DNA of 64,000 nucleotides, taken from positions 1 to 64,000 of the forward strand of contig NZ_RARB01000004.1 in assembly GCF_003612015.1 (NCBI RefSeq), written 5' to 3'. Each line of letters starts with the position of its first letter. The first letter of the stretch is position 1. Under the pieces are notes generated by a model. It saw nothing but the letters and a program-made list of their open reading frames with translations. It did no database searches and was not told the origin of the DNA. The DNA comes from Pantoea piersonii. GTDB taxonomy: Bacteria > Pseudomonadota > Gammaproteobacteria > Enterobacterales > Enterobacteriaceae. Positions 18,512 through 28,007 of this stretch are shown here, in pieces. The position numbers were made by a program, and so were the translations under genes.

Positions 18512-20935
18512 TTACTCATGCGCGACTGCGCTTTCGATAGTTAACCGCACATCGCTGGTCACCAGATCGGCCAGAATATGCCAGGCGGCCTGAGTACGCT
18601 CGACGTCGGCATCGCCGGTATCGCTGATATAGCCCTCATCACGCAGCGTCAGCACCAGCGTAGTAAATACAGCCTTATCGAAAAACTCCGGCGCGTTAAT
18701 GCCGTGCAGCACCGAAAGACGCTGCGCCAGCATACGGCTCTCTTTCTCCAGCGTGCCGCGGTTGATGGTCGGCTTCGCGCTGAGGATAGAGAAAGTAATG
18801 GCGTAACGTTGCAGCGTCTCGCGGATGCCTGCGGCCAGCAGCTGCAGCGTGCGGTAGCGCGCCGCGGTGTGGCGCAGCTGTCCATCCTGCAGGGTAATCA
18901 GGCCCTGACGCGCCAGCTCCTGACACAGCGCGCTCAGCAGCGCCGGCAGCGCGTCGATTTCCCAGCGCAGGAACAGTTCGCTTTTCAGCATCGGGTAGAT
19001 CAGACGGACCTGGCGCAGCAGCTCGGCTTCGCTCAGGTTCGGATGCTGCTGAATAATGGCGGCAATCAGCGACGGCATCACCAGCATATGGTGAATATTG
19101 TTGCGGTAATAGGTCATCAGCACCGCCTGCTCGCGCGGCAGAATGATGATGTCGCCGATATTATCCTGTTCAGTTTCGAACTTATTCATGCTCATGGCAT
19201 GGTTCAGCAGCTCTTCCGCTGAAAGCGGCGGCACCGTCGATTCCGGAGAATAGGGCACGTTACGCAGCAGCTCGATGTAGCACTCAAGCTGCTCGATCAA
19301 CTGCTCGCGCGTCAGCGAACGCTGGCGTGAGGCGAGCAGCGCGGTAACGCACAGGTTCATGGCGTTGGCGGCGCCCGCTTCGTTGATGCGCACCATCAGG
19401 CGCGCCGCGATATCGTTCACCGTCGGCGTCAGCCAGCTGGGACGTTGCGGTTCAATCGGGTCGATAGCGTCGCGCCACTCCGGCACCTGCTTGTTCAGGT
19501 AGTTCACCAGCGGCAGCGGTTCGCCGAAGTTAACGTAGCCCTGACCCAGATTGCGCAGCTTACGCAGACCGCGCACCATCTGCATAAAGCCTTCTTTCTC
19601 TTTCGCCGCGCCGCGTAGCTCTTTGGCGTAAGTGCCCACTTCCATAACGTGCTCATAGCCGATATAGATCGGCACCAGCGTAATCGGACGTTTGCCGCCG
19701 CGCAGCATCGCCTGCAGCGTCATCGCCAGCGTGCCGGTTTTGGGGTCGAGCAGACGGCCGGTACGTGAGCGCCCACCCTCAACGAAATATTCGACCGAAT
19801 AGCCGCGGCTAAACAGCTCGCCGAGATATTCGCGGAATACGGTGGCGTAGAGTTTGTTGCCTTTAAAGGTGCGACGAATAAAGAATGCGCCCAGGCGGCG
19901 GAAAATCGGCCCGGCGGGCCAGAAGTTAAGGTTGATACCTGCGGCGATATGCGGCGGCACCAGGCCCTGATGATAAAGCACATAGGAGAGCAGCAGATAA
20001 TCCATGTGGCTGCGATGGCAGGGCACATAGACAATCTCATGGCCATCTTCCGCCAGCTGGCGCACGCGCTCGCCGCCGTTGACGTTGATGCCCTGATAGA
20101 GACGGCTCCAGAGCCAGCCCATCACGCGATCGGTCACGCGGATCGCCTCATAAGAGAAGTCCGCGGCGATCTCTTCCATCATCTCGACAGCGTTCTGCTG
20201 CGCCTTCTCATGAGAGAGCTTTTTACTGCGCGCTTCTTCTTCCACCGCTTTTTCAATCGCTTTGGACTGCAGCAGCTTGTTGAAGAGATCCTGTCGCGCC
20301 GGCAAACGTGGGCCGACCGCCGCTAACCGCTGACGCGCAAAGTGAATGCGCGCCACGCGCGCCAGTTTCTGCGCGATAGATTTATCGGTGCCGTGCTGCG
20401 TCGCCATCCAGCGCAGCGAGACGGTCGGGGAAAAGCGCACAAAGCTGTCGCGGCCGTGCCAGACGATGGCGAAAAACTTCTCTACGCCGTTAAGCTCGCG
20501 CAGGTGCGGCGTATCGTCGCCCTGAACTTCACGACCTGGCGCACGGCCGAACATCACCGATACCGGCAGCATCTGGATATCCAGATGTGGATTATTGCGG
20601 TGCAGATCGAGATATTCGTGGAAAATTTTCACCGATTCCGTGTTCGGCCCGAAAGCGGGGAACACGCGCGGGCCATTGTGAATAAACACGTGGCGCGGCA
20701 GCAGCGTGCCGTCAATTTCCAGCGGCACCAGCGGATCGGGCAAATTATGCTTCAGACACTGCTGACGCAGCGTCAGCAAATCCGCCTTGGAATCGTATGG
20801 CAGCACGTACATAATCGGCCGCGTCGGATCGAGTCCATGTTCGGAAACGGGATCGGCCGGAATAGCCTTAGTTTTTACCAGAACGGAAAGTGGTAAATTC
20901 AACAATTTATAATAGAGTTTACGCCAACCTGACAT
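18512..20935 (-). CDS. plsB: Glycerol-3-phosphate 1-O-acyltransferase
   Basis: Inner-membrane enzyme that adds the first acyl chain to glycerol 3-phosphate in phospholipid synthesis. The start chosen ([16 protein letters not shown]) gives 807 residues, the E. coli length. An ATG three codons upstream (20944) sits closer to the AAGAGG ribosome site and cannot be excluded. The acyltransferase motif HX4D is visible as [10 protein letters not shown]. The glycerophosphate-binding block [11 protein letters not shown] and the segment [16 protein letters not shown] follow. It diverges from dgkA, which recycles diacylglycerol into the same lipid pathway. Confidence 0.95.
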   Translation of the reverse strand: MSGWRKLYYKLLNLPLSVLVKTKAIPADPVSEHGLDPTRPIMYVLPYDSKADLLTLRQQCLKHNLPDPLVPLEIDGTLLPRHVFIHNGPRVFPAFGPNTESVKIFHEYLDLHRNNPHLDIQMLPVSVMFGRAPGREVQGDDTPHLRELNGVEKFFAIVWHGRDSFVRFSPTVSLRWMATQHGTDKSIAQKLARVARIHFARQRLAAVGPRLPARQDLFNKLLQSKAIEKAVEEEARSKKLSHEKAQQNAVEMMEEIAADFSYEAIRVTDRVMGWLWSRLYQGINVNGGERVRQLAEDGHEIVYVPCHRSHMDYLLLSYVLYHQGLVPPHIAAGINLNFWPAGPIFRRLGAFFIRRTFKGNKLYATVFREYLGELFSRGYSVEYFVEGGRSRTGRLLDPKTGTLAMTLQAMLRGGKRPITLVPIYIGYEHVMEVGTYAKELRGAAKEKEGFMQMVRGLRKLRNLGQGYVNFGEPLPLVNYLNKQVPEWRDAIDPIEPQRPSWLTPTVNDIAARLMVRINEAGAANAMNLCVTALLASRQRSLTREQLIEQLECYIELLRNVPYSPESTVPPLSAEELLNHAMSMNKFETEQDNIGDIIILPREQAVLMTYYRNNIHHMLVMPSLIAAIIQQHPNLSEAELLRQVRLIYPMLKSELFLRWEIDALPALLSALCQELARQGLITLQDGQLRHTAARYRTLQLLAAGIRETLQRYAITFSILSAKPTINRGTLEKESRMLAQRLSVLHGINAPEFFDKAVFTTLVLTLRDEGYISDTGDADVERTQAAWHILADLVTSDVRLTIESAVAHE

Positions 20936-21062
20936 AGACAACATGAAGCCTCTTGTTAGCAAAGCGCCGCAAGCATATCAGAAAGTGCTGCGAAGATCTG
21001 TGTGGTGCCAAACGCACCTGGCCCAGACATTGACGTCAAACAACTAAAAGGGTTCCCTCGCA

Positions 21063-21431
21063 ATGGCAAGTAATACCACCGGTTTGCTCAGGATTGTGAA
21101 AGCGGCAGGCTACTCCTGGCAAGGACTGCGCGCCGCATGGCAGCATGAGGCCGCGTTTCGTCAGGAAGCCACGGCCGCCATCATCGCCGTTATTATCGCC
21201 TGCTGGCTGGATGTCGATACCGTCGCGCGCATTCTGATGATCGGATCGGTGGTGCTGGTGATAATCGTCGAGATCCTTAACAGCGCGATTGAAGCGGTGG
21301 TCGATCGCATTGGTCAGGAGCGTCATCCGCTGGCCGGACGGGCGAAAGACATGGGCTCGGCCGCCGTCTTGCTGGCTATCATACTGGCGCTGTTTGTCTG
21401 GATCGCGCTGCTTTGGTCCCATTTGCGCTAG
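21063..21431 (+). CDS. dgkA: Diacylglycerol kinase
   Basis: Small trimeric inner-membrane kinase that phosphorylates diacylglycerol released during membrane-derived oligosaccharide synthesis. The 122 residues equal the E. coli length. The signature [15 protein letters not shown] is intact, and three transmembrane helices follow an amphipathic N-terminus. AAGGG precedes the start. lexA begins 106 bases downstream behind its own SOS promoter, so dgkA is probably a separate unit despite the same direction. Confidence 0.96.
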   Translation: MASNTTGLLRIVKAAGYSWQGLRAAWQHEAAFRQEATAAIIAVIIACWLDVDTVARILMIGSVVLVIIVEILNSAIEAVVDRIGQERHPLAGRAKDMGSAAVLLAIILALFVWIALLWSHLR

Positions 21432-21492
21432 GCTTTCCACAATTGCCCAAATGGCTGTTATTTCCCTGGGTTTTGGTTTTCATTTCGCCAAT

Positions 21493-21531
21493 ACCTGTAT
21501 ATACTCACAGCGACTGTATAAACAACCAGGG
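21493..21531 (+). promoter_or_regulatory. Two tandem LexA (SOS) boxes of lexA
   Basis: CTGTATATACTCACAG (21495-21510) fits CTGT-N8-ACAG, and CTGTATAAACAACCAG (21514-21529) is a second, slightly weaker box. Both sit just before the lexA ribosome site. The arrangement matches the doubly operated, self-repressed E. coli lexA promoter. Confidence 0.93.
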
Positions 21532-21537
21532 GGCGGG

Positions 21538-22152
21538 ATGAAAGCATTAACCACCAGGCAGCAACAGGTTTATGACCTGATTCGCGACCATATCAACCAG
21601 ACGGGCATGCCGCCGACGCGTGCGGAAATCGCCTCGCAGCTGGGGTTCCGTTCCCCCAACGCCGCCGAAGAACATCTGAAAGCGCTGGCACGTAAAGGCG
21701 TTATCGAGATCGTCTCCGGCGCATCACGCGGCATTCGCCTGCTGATGGAAGAGGAAGAGTCTAACGGGCTGCCGTTGATCGGCCGCGTCGCCGCCGGTGA
21801 ACCGCTGCTGGCGCAGGAACATATTGAAACGCATTACAAAGTTGATCCCGACCTGTTTAAGCCTTCTGCTGATTTTCTGCTGCGCGTCGCAGGAATGTCG
21901 ATGAAAGATATCGGCATTATGGATGGCGATCTGCTGGCGGTACATAAAACGCAGGATGTGCGTAACGGCCAGGTCGTAGTGGCGCGCATCGATGACGAAG
22001 TCACGGTAAAGCGCTGGAAAAAGCAGGGCACCGTGGTGCATCTGCTGCCGGAAAACAACGACTTCGAGCCGATTATCGTTGATACCCGCACGCAGTCGCT
22101 AACCGTTGAAGGTCTGGCGGTGGGCGTGGTGCGCAACGGCGAGTGGCTCTGA
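21538..22152 (+). CDS. lexA: SOS repressor LexA
   Basis: Repressor and self-cleaving serine protease of the DNA-damage response. The ATG at 21538 after GGGGGCGGG gives 204 residues (202 in E. coli). The winged helix-turn-helix occupies about residues 1-70 ([15 protein letters not shown]). The cleavage bond Ala86-Gly87 lies in GRVAAGEP. The catalytic dyad is Ser121 and Lys158, each shifted by two from E. coli. The frame is open far upstream across the operator but without family support. dinF follows after 109 bases, as in the E. coli lexA-dinF operon. Confidence 0.97.
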   Translation: MKALTTRQQQVYDLIRDHINQTGMPPTRAEIASQLGFRSPNAAEEHLKALARKGVIEIVSGASRGIRLLMEEEESNGLPLIGRVAAGEPLLAQEHIETHYKVDPDLFKPSADFLLRVAGMSMKDIGIMDGDLLAVHKTQDVRNGQVVVARIDDEVTVKRWKKQGTVVHLLPENNDFEPIIVDTRTQSLTVEGLAVGVVRNGEWL

Positions 22153-22163
22153 CCGGTTGCCTT

Positions 22164-22194
22164 CAGACGCCTGCATCGTTTCGTCAGGCGTCTG
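22164..22194 (+). other. Hairpin in the lexA-dinF gap
   Basis: CAGACGCCTG and CAGGCGTCTG form a ten-base stem with an 11-base loop. No T run follows, so it may adjust rather than block readthrough from lexA into dinF. Confidence 0.4.
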
Positions 22195-22261
22195 TACGAT
22201 AAGCTGTTAAAGCGCTCTCAGTGCGGTTAACGCCGCTCCTTTCTGTTTTACGTTTTCAGGC

Positions 22262-23596
22262 ATGGACCGGCTGATGCGTCTCTTCTCTACAGACGACCGA
22301 CACCTCTGGCGGCTGGCGCTGCCGATGATCCTTTCTAACATTACCGTGCCGCTGCTCGGCCTGGTGGATACCGCCGTTATCGGCCATCTCAACAGTCCGG
22401 TTTACCTTGGCGGCGTGGCGATTGGCACCACCGCCACCAGCTTCGTCTTTATGCTTTTCCTGTTTCTTCGCATGAGCACCACGGGCTTTACCGCTCAGGC
22501 CTTTGGCGCACGCGACCCGCAGGCGCTGGCGCGAGCATTGACGCAGCCGCTGCTGATGGCGCTGCTTGCTGGCGGACTGTTTGTGCTGCTGCGCGATCCG
22601 TTAAGTTCGCTGGCGAGTCGGCTGGCGGGCGGCAATCCGCAGGTGCTGGAACAGGCCGCGCTCTTCATTCATATCCGCTGGCTTAGCGCGCCGGCGACGC
22701 TGGCGAACATGGTGATCCTCGGCTGGCTGCTGGGCGTGCAGTATGCCCGCGCGCCGGTTGTGTTGCTGGTGGTGGGCAACGCGGTAAATATCCTGCTCGA
22801 TCTCTGGCTGGTGCCGGGGCTGAAGTGGGGCGTCGCGGGCGCGGCGACCGCAACGGCGGTGGCGGAATATGTCACGCTGGCGGTAGGGCTGGCGATGGTG
22901 TGGCGCGTGCTGAAAATACGCGGCATCTCCATGGCGGTGCTGAAACAGAGCTGGCGCGGCGATATTAGCCGTCTGCTGCGTCTCAATCGCGACATCATGC
23001 TGCGCTCGCTGCTGCTGCAGCTCTGCTTTGCTTCGCTCACCCTGATCGGCGCGCGTCTGGGTCCTGAGATCGTCGCCGCTAATGCCGTTCTGCTGATGTT
23101 TATCACCTTTACCGCCTATGCGCTCGACGGTTTCGCCTACGCGGTGGAAGCTGTCTCTGGCGAAGCCTACGGCGCGCGCGACGGCGACAGGCTGCTGGCT
23201 GTATGGCACGCCGCCTGTCGTCAGGCAGGAATGGTGGCGCTGGCGTTCGCGCTGATTTACGCGGCGAGCGGCGAAGCTATAGTGGCGACGCTCACCTCGC
23301 TGGATTCGCTGCGGCAGCAGGTGGATCGCTATCTGTTCTGGCAAATCATCCTGCCGCTGGCGGGGGTGTGGTGCTATTTGCTGGACGGCCTGTTCATCGG
23401 CGCAACGCGCGGGCGAGAAATGCGTAACAGTATGGCGGTTGCCGCGCTCGGCTATTTCCTGACGCTGCTGACCTTGCCCTGGCTGGGTAACCACGGTTTA
23501 TGGCTGGCGGTGACGGTCTTTCTCGCGCTGCGCGGCGTCTCGCTCTGGCTAATCTGGCGGCGTGAATGGCGTCTAAACCGCTGGTTTAGCTGCTAA
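22262..23596 (+). CDS. dinF: MATE-family efflux protein DinF
   Basis: Multidrug and toxin extrusion family membrane protein, 444 residues with 12 hydrophobic segments. Its N-terminal part (LWRLALPMILSNITVPLLGL, then VDTAVIGHL) is almost identical to E. coli DinF. It is co-oriented with lexA and likely transcribed from the SOS promoter, which explains the damage-inducible name. The start at 22262 lies very close to CAGG. An ATG four codons downstream (22274) with GGACC upstream is a reasonable alternative. The transported substrate is unknown from sequence. Confidence 0.93.
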   Translation: MDRLMRLFSTDDRHLWRLALPMILSNITVPLLGLVDTAVIGHLNSPVYLGGVAIGTTATSFVFMLFLFLRMSTTGFTAQAFGARDPQALARALTQPLLMALLAGGLFVLLRDPLSSLASRLAGGNPQVLEQAALFIHIRWLSAPATLANMVILGWLLGVQYARAPVVLLVVGNAVNILLDLWLVPGLKWGVAGAATATAVAEYVTLAVGLAMVWRVLKIRGISMAVLKQSWRGDISRLLRLNRDIMLRSLLLQLCFASLTLIGARLGPEIVAANAVLLMFITFTAYALDGFAYAVEAVSGEAYGARDGDRLLAVWHAACRQAGMVALAFALIYAASGEAIVATLTSLDSLRQQVDRYLFWQIILPLAGVWCYLLDGLFIGATRGREMRNSMAVAALGYFLTLLTLPWLGNHGLWLAVTVFLALRGVSLWLIWRREWRLNRWFSC

Positions 23597-23776
23597 TTAG
23601 CCTCTGCGCTCGCGTCTGTTTTACGGCTCGTTAAACAGATTATTCTGTAATTATCCCGCAGTTGCCGATTCGTCTACTATAATTACCTTACAACAGCGCG
23701 ACACAGCAGCGCTTTGTATTGTCGTACTGCCATTACATGGTGGTATGTAAAACTAAGGATGACGTGGAGGTCTGAA

Positions 23777-23989
23777 ATGAATAAAGACGAAGCGAGTGGT
23801 AACTGGAAGCAGTTCAAAGGCAAATTCAAAGAAAAATGGGGCAAGCTGACCGACGATGATATGCAGGTTATCGAAGGTAAACGCGATCAGCTTGTCGGCA
23901 AAATTCAGGAACGCTACGGTTACGCTAAGGATGAGGCAGAGAAAGAAGTCTCAGACTGGGAAACCCAGAACAAAGATTACCGCTGGTAA
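23777..23989 (+). CDS. yjbJ: CsbD-family stress protein YjbJ
   Basis: A 70-residue hydrophilic helical protein, nearly identical to E. coli YjbJ (69 residues), with the CsbD core NWKQFKGKFKEKWGKLTDDD and GKIQERYGYAKDEAEKEV. TGGAGG is placed correctly before the ATG at 23777. The longer frame from 23714 is not supported. Family members are abundant in stationary phase and osmotic stress, and no enzymatic activity is known. It stands alone between dinF and the convergent zur. Confidence 0.94.
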   Translation: MNKDEASGNWKQFKGKFKEKWGKLTDDDMQVIEGKRDQLVGKIQERYGYAKDEAEKEVSDWETQNKDYRW

Positions 23990-24017
23990 TCTCCCCGTTC
24001 AGCTTTTGTCTGAACGC

Positions 24018-24037
24018 CCGGCACAGGGAGGTGCCGG
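24018..24037. terminator. Hairpin between yjbJ and zur
   Basis: CCGGCAC pairs with GTGCCGG around AGGGAG in the short gap between two convergent genes. The T content downstream is only moderate (TTACCCTCTTTTCCC), so termination strength is uncertain. Confidence 0.45.
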
Positions 24038-24559
24038 TTACCCTCTTTTCCCGCGTTTTTTCCCTTCTGTCTCATGGTCATGATCGCAGCTATCGTGCTC
24101 CATGCAGGCTTCTACCTCAGCACAGTCCACACAAAGCCCATGCGCCTCAATCACGCTATGTCGCAGCACAAAGCGCGCTTCGCCAGCGAGATCGTCAATA
24201 ATCTTCTCTACACCCTGCGCCTGTTTCTCCGTCACCGCCGCGCAGCGATCGCATACCAGCATCACCGAGGTATGGGCGGGCGCTTCAAAGTGATGGCAAA
24301 TGACATAACTGTTGTTTGACTCTACGCGGTGAATAAAGCCCTGTTCCAGCAAAAAATCGAGCGCGCGATAGACCGTCGGCGGTTTCGCCTGCGGCTCGCT
24401 GGCGCGTAACTGGTCCAGCAGGTCATAAGCGCTAATCGATCCATGCTGCGCAGCCATCAGACGTAACACTTCGGCGCGCTGCGCTGTCAGGCGCACCCCG
24501 CGTTGCAGGCAGAGTTTTTCAGCCTGGGTCATGATTTGCTCGGGCGTCATTGTCGACAT
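24038..24559 (-). CDS. zur: Zinc uptake regulator Zur
   Basis: Fur-family zinc-responsive repressor, 173 residues (171 in E. coli). The winged-helix domain spans about 1-85, with the recognition region AKPPTVYRALDFLLEQGFIH. The metal-binding C-terminal half has the Cys pair CDRC and a second pair CVDCAEVEAC. A His/Asp-rich tail (CDHDHETEGKK) follows. GGAGAAG precedes the ATG. A Zur-like operator lies 23 bases upstream of the start codon, suggesting self-regulation or control of the divergent gene. Confidence 0.94.
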   Translation of the reverse strand: MSTMTPEQIMTQAEKLCLQRGVRLTAQRAEVLRLMAAQHGSISAYDLLDQLRASEPQAKPPTVYRALDFLLEQGFIHRVESNNSYVICHHFEAPAHTSVMLVCDRCAAVTEKQAQGVEKIIDDLAGEARFVLRHSVIEAHGLCVDCAEVEACMEHDSCDHDHETEGKKRGKRG

Positions 24560-24581
24560 GGTGCTTCTCCGCTAAAAACGA

Positions 24582-24600
24582 GATGTTATTTTATCACACT
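24582..24600. promoter_or_regulatory. Candidate Zur operator upstream of zur
   Basis: GATGTTATTTTATCACACT closely resembles the E. coli znu operator core ATGTTATAATATCACAC, with two differences over 17 bases as remembered. It overlaps a possible -10 (TAAAAT) on the zur strand. Whether it acts on zur or on the divergent barrel gene 400 bases away is not shown by sequence. Confidence 0.55.
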
Positions 24601-25005
24601 AAAATCGCTTGCGCTGGAGTTGCGGTTGTTATCTCTTCTTTGCTGATTTCCAATTAAATATCAATAAATTAAATAGGTATTCAGCGACCAGCTATACCGC
24701 AAAGCGGCTTAGCAGTGCCAGCCTTACTGAGATATAAAGCAACAAAATTAACGATTCGCTTTACAACTCACCAGGTTAAGCACTAATGTTCATGAGGCCT
24801 TAAGAAACCGCTGGCCTTAATACCCTTTTTTAACTATCCCGCTAAATAATAAAAGCGCCGATTTGTAGCTAAAACATCCAATCCGGCGAATAACAGTGCT
24901 GTTTCGACTGAATTCACAGCAATGAACCGTTAGCCGCCGTTCACAATAGCGCTAACGACAAATTCCGATGATGAATGTTTTCCTGATCAAGGTGATGGCA
25001 GACAA
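24601..25005. other. AT-rich noncoding stretch between zur and the barrel gene
   Basis: No reading frame, repeat or RNA-like structure could be supported in these roughly 400 bases. It presumably contains the promoter of the rightward gene. Base composition is clearly lower in GC than the flanking genes. Confidence 0.4.
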
Positions 25006-26256
25006 ATGGCGAACAAAACCACCCGGCGCTCCGCGCTTTTATATCCTGCTGTTTTAAATGCGCTTTTTATCTCCTCTTCCGCAATGGCTGCGGGTACCTG
25101 GTATGACGCGCGTAACGACGCGATGGGCGGTACAGGTGTCGCTTCCTCTACGTGGAGCTCAGCCGTACTGGCGAACCCGGCGCTGATGACGCGCGCGCAG
25201 CCGGATGATAATGTCGGCATCATTTTCCCGTCTGCGGGCTTGCAGATTACTGATAAAGACAAGATGGTCGACAAAGTCGATGACATCAGCGATACCGTTG
25301 ATCGCTATCGTGACGTGATTAATGGCCTGACCTTCCGTGACTATCTTAACGGCTACCCGCAGTTGAAGACGGCGTCAAAAGACGTAGCGAATCAGCTGCG
25401 CGATCTGCGCGGCAATAAGGCTAACGCCACGGCGGGCGTCGCGCTGGCAGTAACCGTACCCAATGAAACCTTGCCATTCGCCTTTATCACCAAGGCTTAC
25501 GGCACGGTGCACCTGCGCGCCAACGTGGCGCAGAGCGACATCGCCTATCTTGACGGTGTGGCGAACGGTACAGTGATTCCCGTGCCGGGCGATCAAAATA
25601 ACTTACGCTCCAGCGCAAACGGACTCGCGGCACTGGTAACTGATTATGGCATCTCCGTGGCGCATGAATTCAACGTGGCGGGCCATCCGGTTTCGCTGGG
25701 CGTTACGCCGAAGATCCAGAAAACCTGGCTCTATAACTACACCGCCAGCATCTATAACTACGATAAAAACGACCTCAACGGCAGCCGCTACCGCAACGAT
25801 AATACTGGCTTCAACATCGATGCCGGTTTAGCGACGCCGCTGGGCGACAACTGGACGCTGGGCGTCACCGGGCAGAACCTGGTATCGCGCGATCTGAAGA
25901 CCAAAGAGACCAACGGCTATCGCGATACCTATCAGATCCGTCCGCTGGTGACCTCTGGCCTGTCATGGACCGGCGGTCCCTTTACCGCTGCGCTGGATGT
26001 AGACCTGACCGAAACCAAGCGTTTCAAATCGGAAGAGAGCAGCCAGTACGCTGGGATTGGCGGTGAATATCGCGTGCTGGACTGGCTGGCGCTGCGCGCC
26101 GGTTACCGCGCGGATATGAAATCCAACGATGAAAACGTCTTTACCGCGGGTTTCGGCCTGGCGCCGTTCAACAACAAGGTCCATCTGGATCTGGCGGGCT
26201 CGGTGGGCGACAACAACACCTGGGGTGCGATGATGCAGCTCGGTTTTAACTTCTGA
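25006..26256 (+). CDS. TraF-family (TraF_2-type) outer-membrane barrel protein
   Basis: A 416-residue exported protein with signal peptide ending at SSSAMA. The mature start (GTWYDARNDAMGGTGVASS) is typical of the family annotated as conjugal transfer protein TraF in plasmid-free genomes. That name reflects a domain model, not a conjugation role. The remainder alternates short polar loops with amphipathic strands and ends in GAMMQLGFNF, a terminal Phe typical of outer-membrane barrels. A FadL-like passive transporter is one possible role. It stands alone, with no transfer genes nearby. A Zur-like site lies far upstream. Confidence 0.75.
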   Translation: MANKTTRRSALLYPAVLNALFISSSAMAAGTWYDARNDAMGGTGVASSTWSSAVLANPALMTRAQPDDNVGIIFPSAGLQITDKDKMVDKVDDISDTVDRYRDVINGLTFRDYLNGYPQLKTASKDVANQLRDLRGNKANATAGVALAVTVPNETLPFAFITKAYGTVHLRANVAQSDIAYLDGVANGTVIPVPGDQNNLRSSANGLAALVTDYGISVAHEFNVAGHPVSLGVTPKIQKTWLYNYTASIYNYDKNDLNGSRYRNDNTGFNIDAGLATPLGDNWTLGVTGQNLVSRDLKTKETNGYRDTYQIRPLVTSGLSWTGGPFTAALDVDLTETKRFKSEESSQYAGIGGEYRVLDWLALRAGYRADMKSNDENVFTAGFGLAPFNNKVHLDLAGSVGDNNTWGAMMQLGFNF

Positions 26257-26280
26257 TCAGCGTTTCCAGCCCTCTGTAAA

Positions 26281-26303
26281 CCGGGCGACGCAGAGTCGCC
26301 CGG
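26281..26303 (+). terminator. Hairpin after the barrel gene
   Basis: CCGGGCGAC pairs perfectly with GTCGCCCGG around GCAGA, 24 bases after the stop. The T run is absent (CATCCTGTT), so it may be a weak terminator or an mRNA 3'-end protector. Confidence 0.5.
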
Positions 26304-26366
26304 CATCCTGTTAATGTGTTATCCTTGCGCAGATTATCATCACCCTTAACGGATTTTCTGCGCTTC

Positions 26367-27362
26367 ATGAGCAACTCTTTTTCCCCGCAACGTTTTTCCA
26401 TCGCGCCAATGCTCGACTGGACCGACCGACACTGTCGGTATTTTCATCGCCAGCTGACCGGCGATGCGCTGCTGTACACCGAAATGGTGACGACCGGCGC
26501 CATTATTCACGGCAAGGGCGACTATCTGGCCTACAGCGAGGCGGAGCATCCGGTTGCGCTGCAGCTCGGCGGCAGTGACCCGGCGGCGCTGGCGCAGTGT
26601 GCGAAACTGGCGGAGGCGCGCGGCTACGATGAGGTAAACCTCAACGTCGGCTGTCCTTCCGATCGGGTGCAAAATGGTCGGTTCGGTGCCTGCCTGATGG
26701 CGGAAGCCTCGCTGGTGGCCGAATGTATCGACGCCATGCGCCAGGTCGTTTCGATTCCGGTGACGGTAAAGACCCGTATCGGCATTGACGAGCAGGACAG
26801 CTACGCCTTTCTGACTGACTTTGTCGGCACCGTGGCGCAGCGCGGCGGCTGCGACACTTTTATTATCCATGCGCGCAAAGCCTGGCTCTCCGGCCTGAGT
26901 CCTAAAGAGAACCGCGAGATCCCGCCGCTCGACTATCCGCGCGTCTACCAGCTGAAGCGTGACTTTCCGCAGCTGACTATTGCTATTAACGGCGGCGTAA
27001 AGTCACTGGAAGAGGCGAAAACCCATCTGCACTATCTCGACGGCGTGATGATGGGGCGTGAGGCCTACCAGAATCCAGGCCTGCTGGCGCAGGTAGACCG
27101 CGAGCTGTTTGGCCGCGACGCGCCGGCTGTCGACCCGGTGGCGGTGGTGCGCAGCATGTATCCCTATATTGAGGCGGAGCTGGCGAAGGGCACTTATCTG
27201 GGCCATGTCACGCGTCATATGCTGGGTTTATTCCAGGGCATCCCAGGCGCGCGCCAGTGGCGTCGCCATCTGAGCGAGAATGCGCATAAGCCGGGCGCAG
27301 ACGTACGCGTGCTGGAAGCTGCGCTGGCGCTGGTGGCGGATAAAATCCCACAGGAAGCGTGA
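26367..27362 (+). CDS. dusA: tRNA-dihydrouridine(20/20a) synthase
   Basis: Flavin enzyme that reduces uridines 20 and 20a in the D loop of tRNA with NADPH. The ATG at 26367 gives 331 residues. A GTG at 26316 would add 17 residues without family likeness. The FMN barrel starts at [17 protein letters not shown]. The catalytic Cys is in [14 protein letters not shown]. The segments [20 protein letters not shown] and [13 protein letters not shown] are highly conserved in DusA. No strong ribosome site is visible, so the start is less certain than the identity. Confidence 0.94.
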   Translation: MSNSFSPQRFSIAPMLDWTDRHCRYFHRQLTGDALLYTEMVTTGAIIHGKGDYLAYSEAEHPVALQLGGSDPAALAQCAKLAEARGYDEVNLNVGCPSDRVQNGRFGACLMAEASLVAECIDAMRQVVSIPVTVKTRIGIDEQDSYAFLTDFVGTVAQRGGCDTFIIHARKAWLSGLSPKENREIPPLDYPRVYQLKRDFPQLTIAINGGVKSLEEAKTHLHYLDGVMMGREAYQNPGLLAQVDRELFGRDAPAVDPVAVVRSMYPYIEAELAKGTYLGHVTRHMLGLFQGIPGARQWRRHLSENAHKPGADVRVLEAALALVADKIPQEA

Positions 27363-27384
27363 CGGCTTTTCACTACATAAAAAG

Positions 27385-27409
27385 ACCAGCCTGAGCGCTG
27401 GTTTTTTTT
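27385..27409 (+). terminator. dusA terminator
   Basis: ACCAGC pairs with GCTGGT around CTGAGC and continues into a tract of eight T. It lies 22 bases after the dusA stop. Confidence 0.88.
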
Positions 27410-27488
27410 ACGCCATAAATCGGCGAATTTCACTATGAGCAAGACTTTGTCTCAGAGGTATTTATAATAAAATCAACAGATTATATTG

Positions 27489-27503
27489 TGGCACGCTTCT
27501 TGA
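27489..27503 (+). promoter_or_regulatory. Sigma-54 promoter of pspG
   Basis: TGGCAC followed after five bases by TTGA fits the -24/-12 consensus (TGGCAC-N5-TTGC), with a single mismatch in the last base. It lies 49 bases before the pspG start. E. coli pspG is known to be sigma-54 dependent and activated by PspF. The upstream PspF sites were not resolved. Confidence 0.82.
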
Positions 27504-27551
27504 AATAACCTCATGAAATAAAAGTGTAGAACTAACAAGAGGAGTAACGAA

Positions 27552-27818
27552 GTGGAAATTTTATTCGTGCTGGGCTTTTTTCTGATGCTGCTGGTGACCG
27601 GCGTCTCGCTGCTGGGCGTGCTGGCGGCGCTGGTGGTTGCCACGGTGGTCATGTTTGTCGGCGGCCTGTTTGCGCTTGTAATCAAATTGTTGCCATGGCT
27701 GGTGCTGGCGCTGGTTGCCGCCTGGGCTTATCGCGCCTTTTCTGGCGATGGTCGTGAGCGTGCACGCCGCAGGCTACGCCGCAAAATCAGCAAGTTAGAG
27801 CGACGTCGCGGCTATTAA
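27552..27818 (+). CDS. pspG: Phage shock protein G
   Basis: Small inner-membrane effector of the phage-shock response, 88 residues starting at a GTG with GAGGAG seven bases upstream. The first 60 residues, with two to three hydrophobic segments (FVLGFFLMLLVTGVSLLGVL and VIKLLPWLVLALVAAWAYRA), match E. coli PspG. The C-terminal tail differs and is unusually Arg-rich ([20 protein letters not shown]). The sigma-54 promoter directly upstream supports PspF-driven, envelope-stress expression, separate from dusA. Confidence 0.92.
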   Translation: MEILFVLGFFLMLLVTGVSLLGVLAALVVATVVMFVGGLFALVIKLLPWLVLALVAAWAYRAFSGDGRERARRRLRRKISKLERRRGY

Positions 27819-27960
27819 TTGCGGAGGCGATCACAGACTGAAAGATTGCTTATGCCAGTTTTGCAATTAAACATATTTTTTACTTATGTTTTCTGCCAGG
27901 ATGTTCGCCGTTGAGTCGACATGAATTCATCGCCGCTGTCCCTACACCAGCGCGAACGAT

Positions 27961-27992
27961 AAAAAGAAAAGGGGCTTCCTTCGGGAAGCCCC
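27961..27992 (-). terminator. qorA terminator
   Basis: Read leftward, GGGGCTTCC pairs with GGAAGCCCC around a CGAA tetraloop and is followed by TTTTCTTTTT. It begins 16 bases after the qorA stop. Confidence 0.9.
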
Positions 27993-28007
27993 GTTTGCAT
28001 TCTGGAA

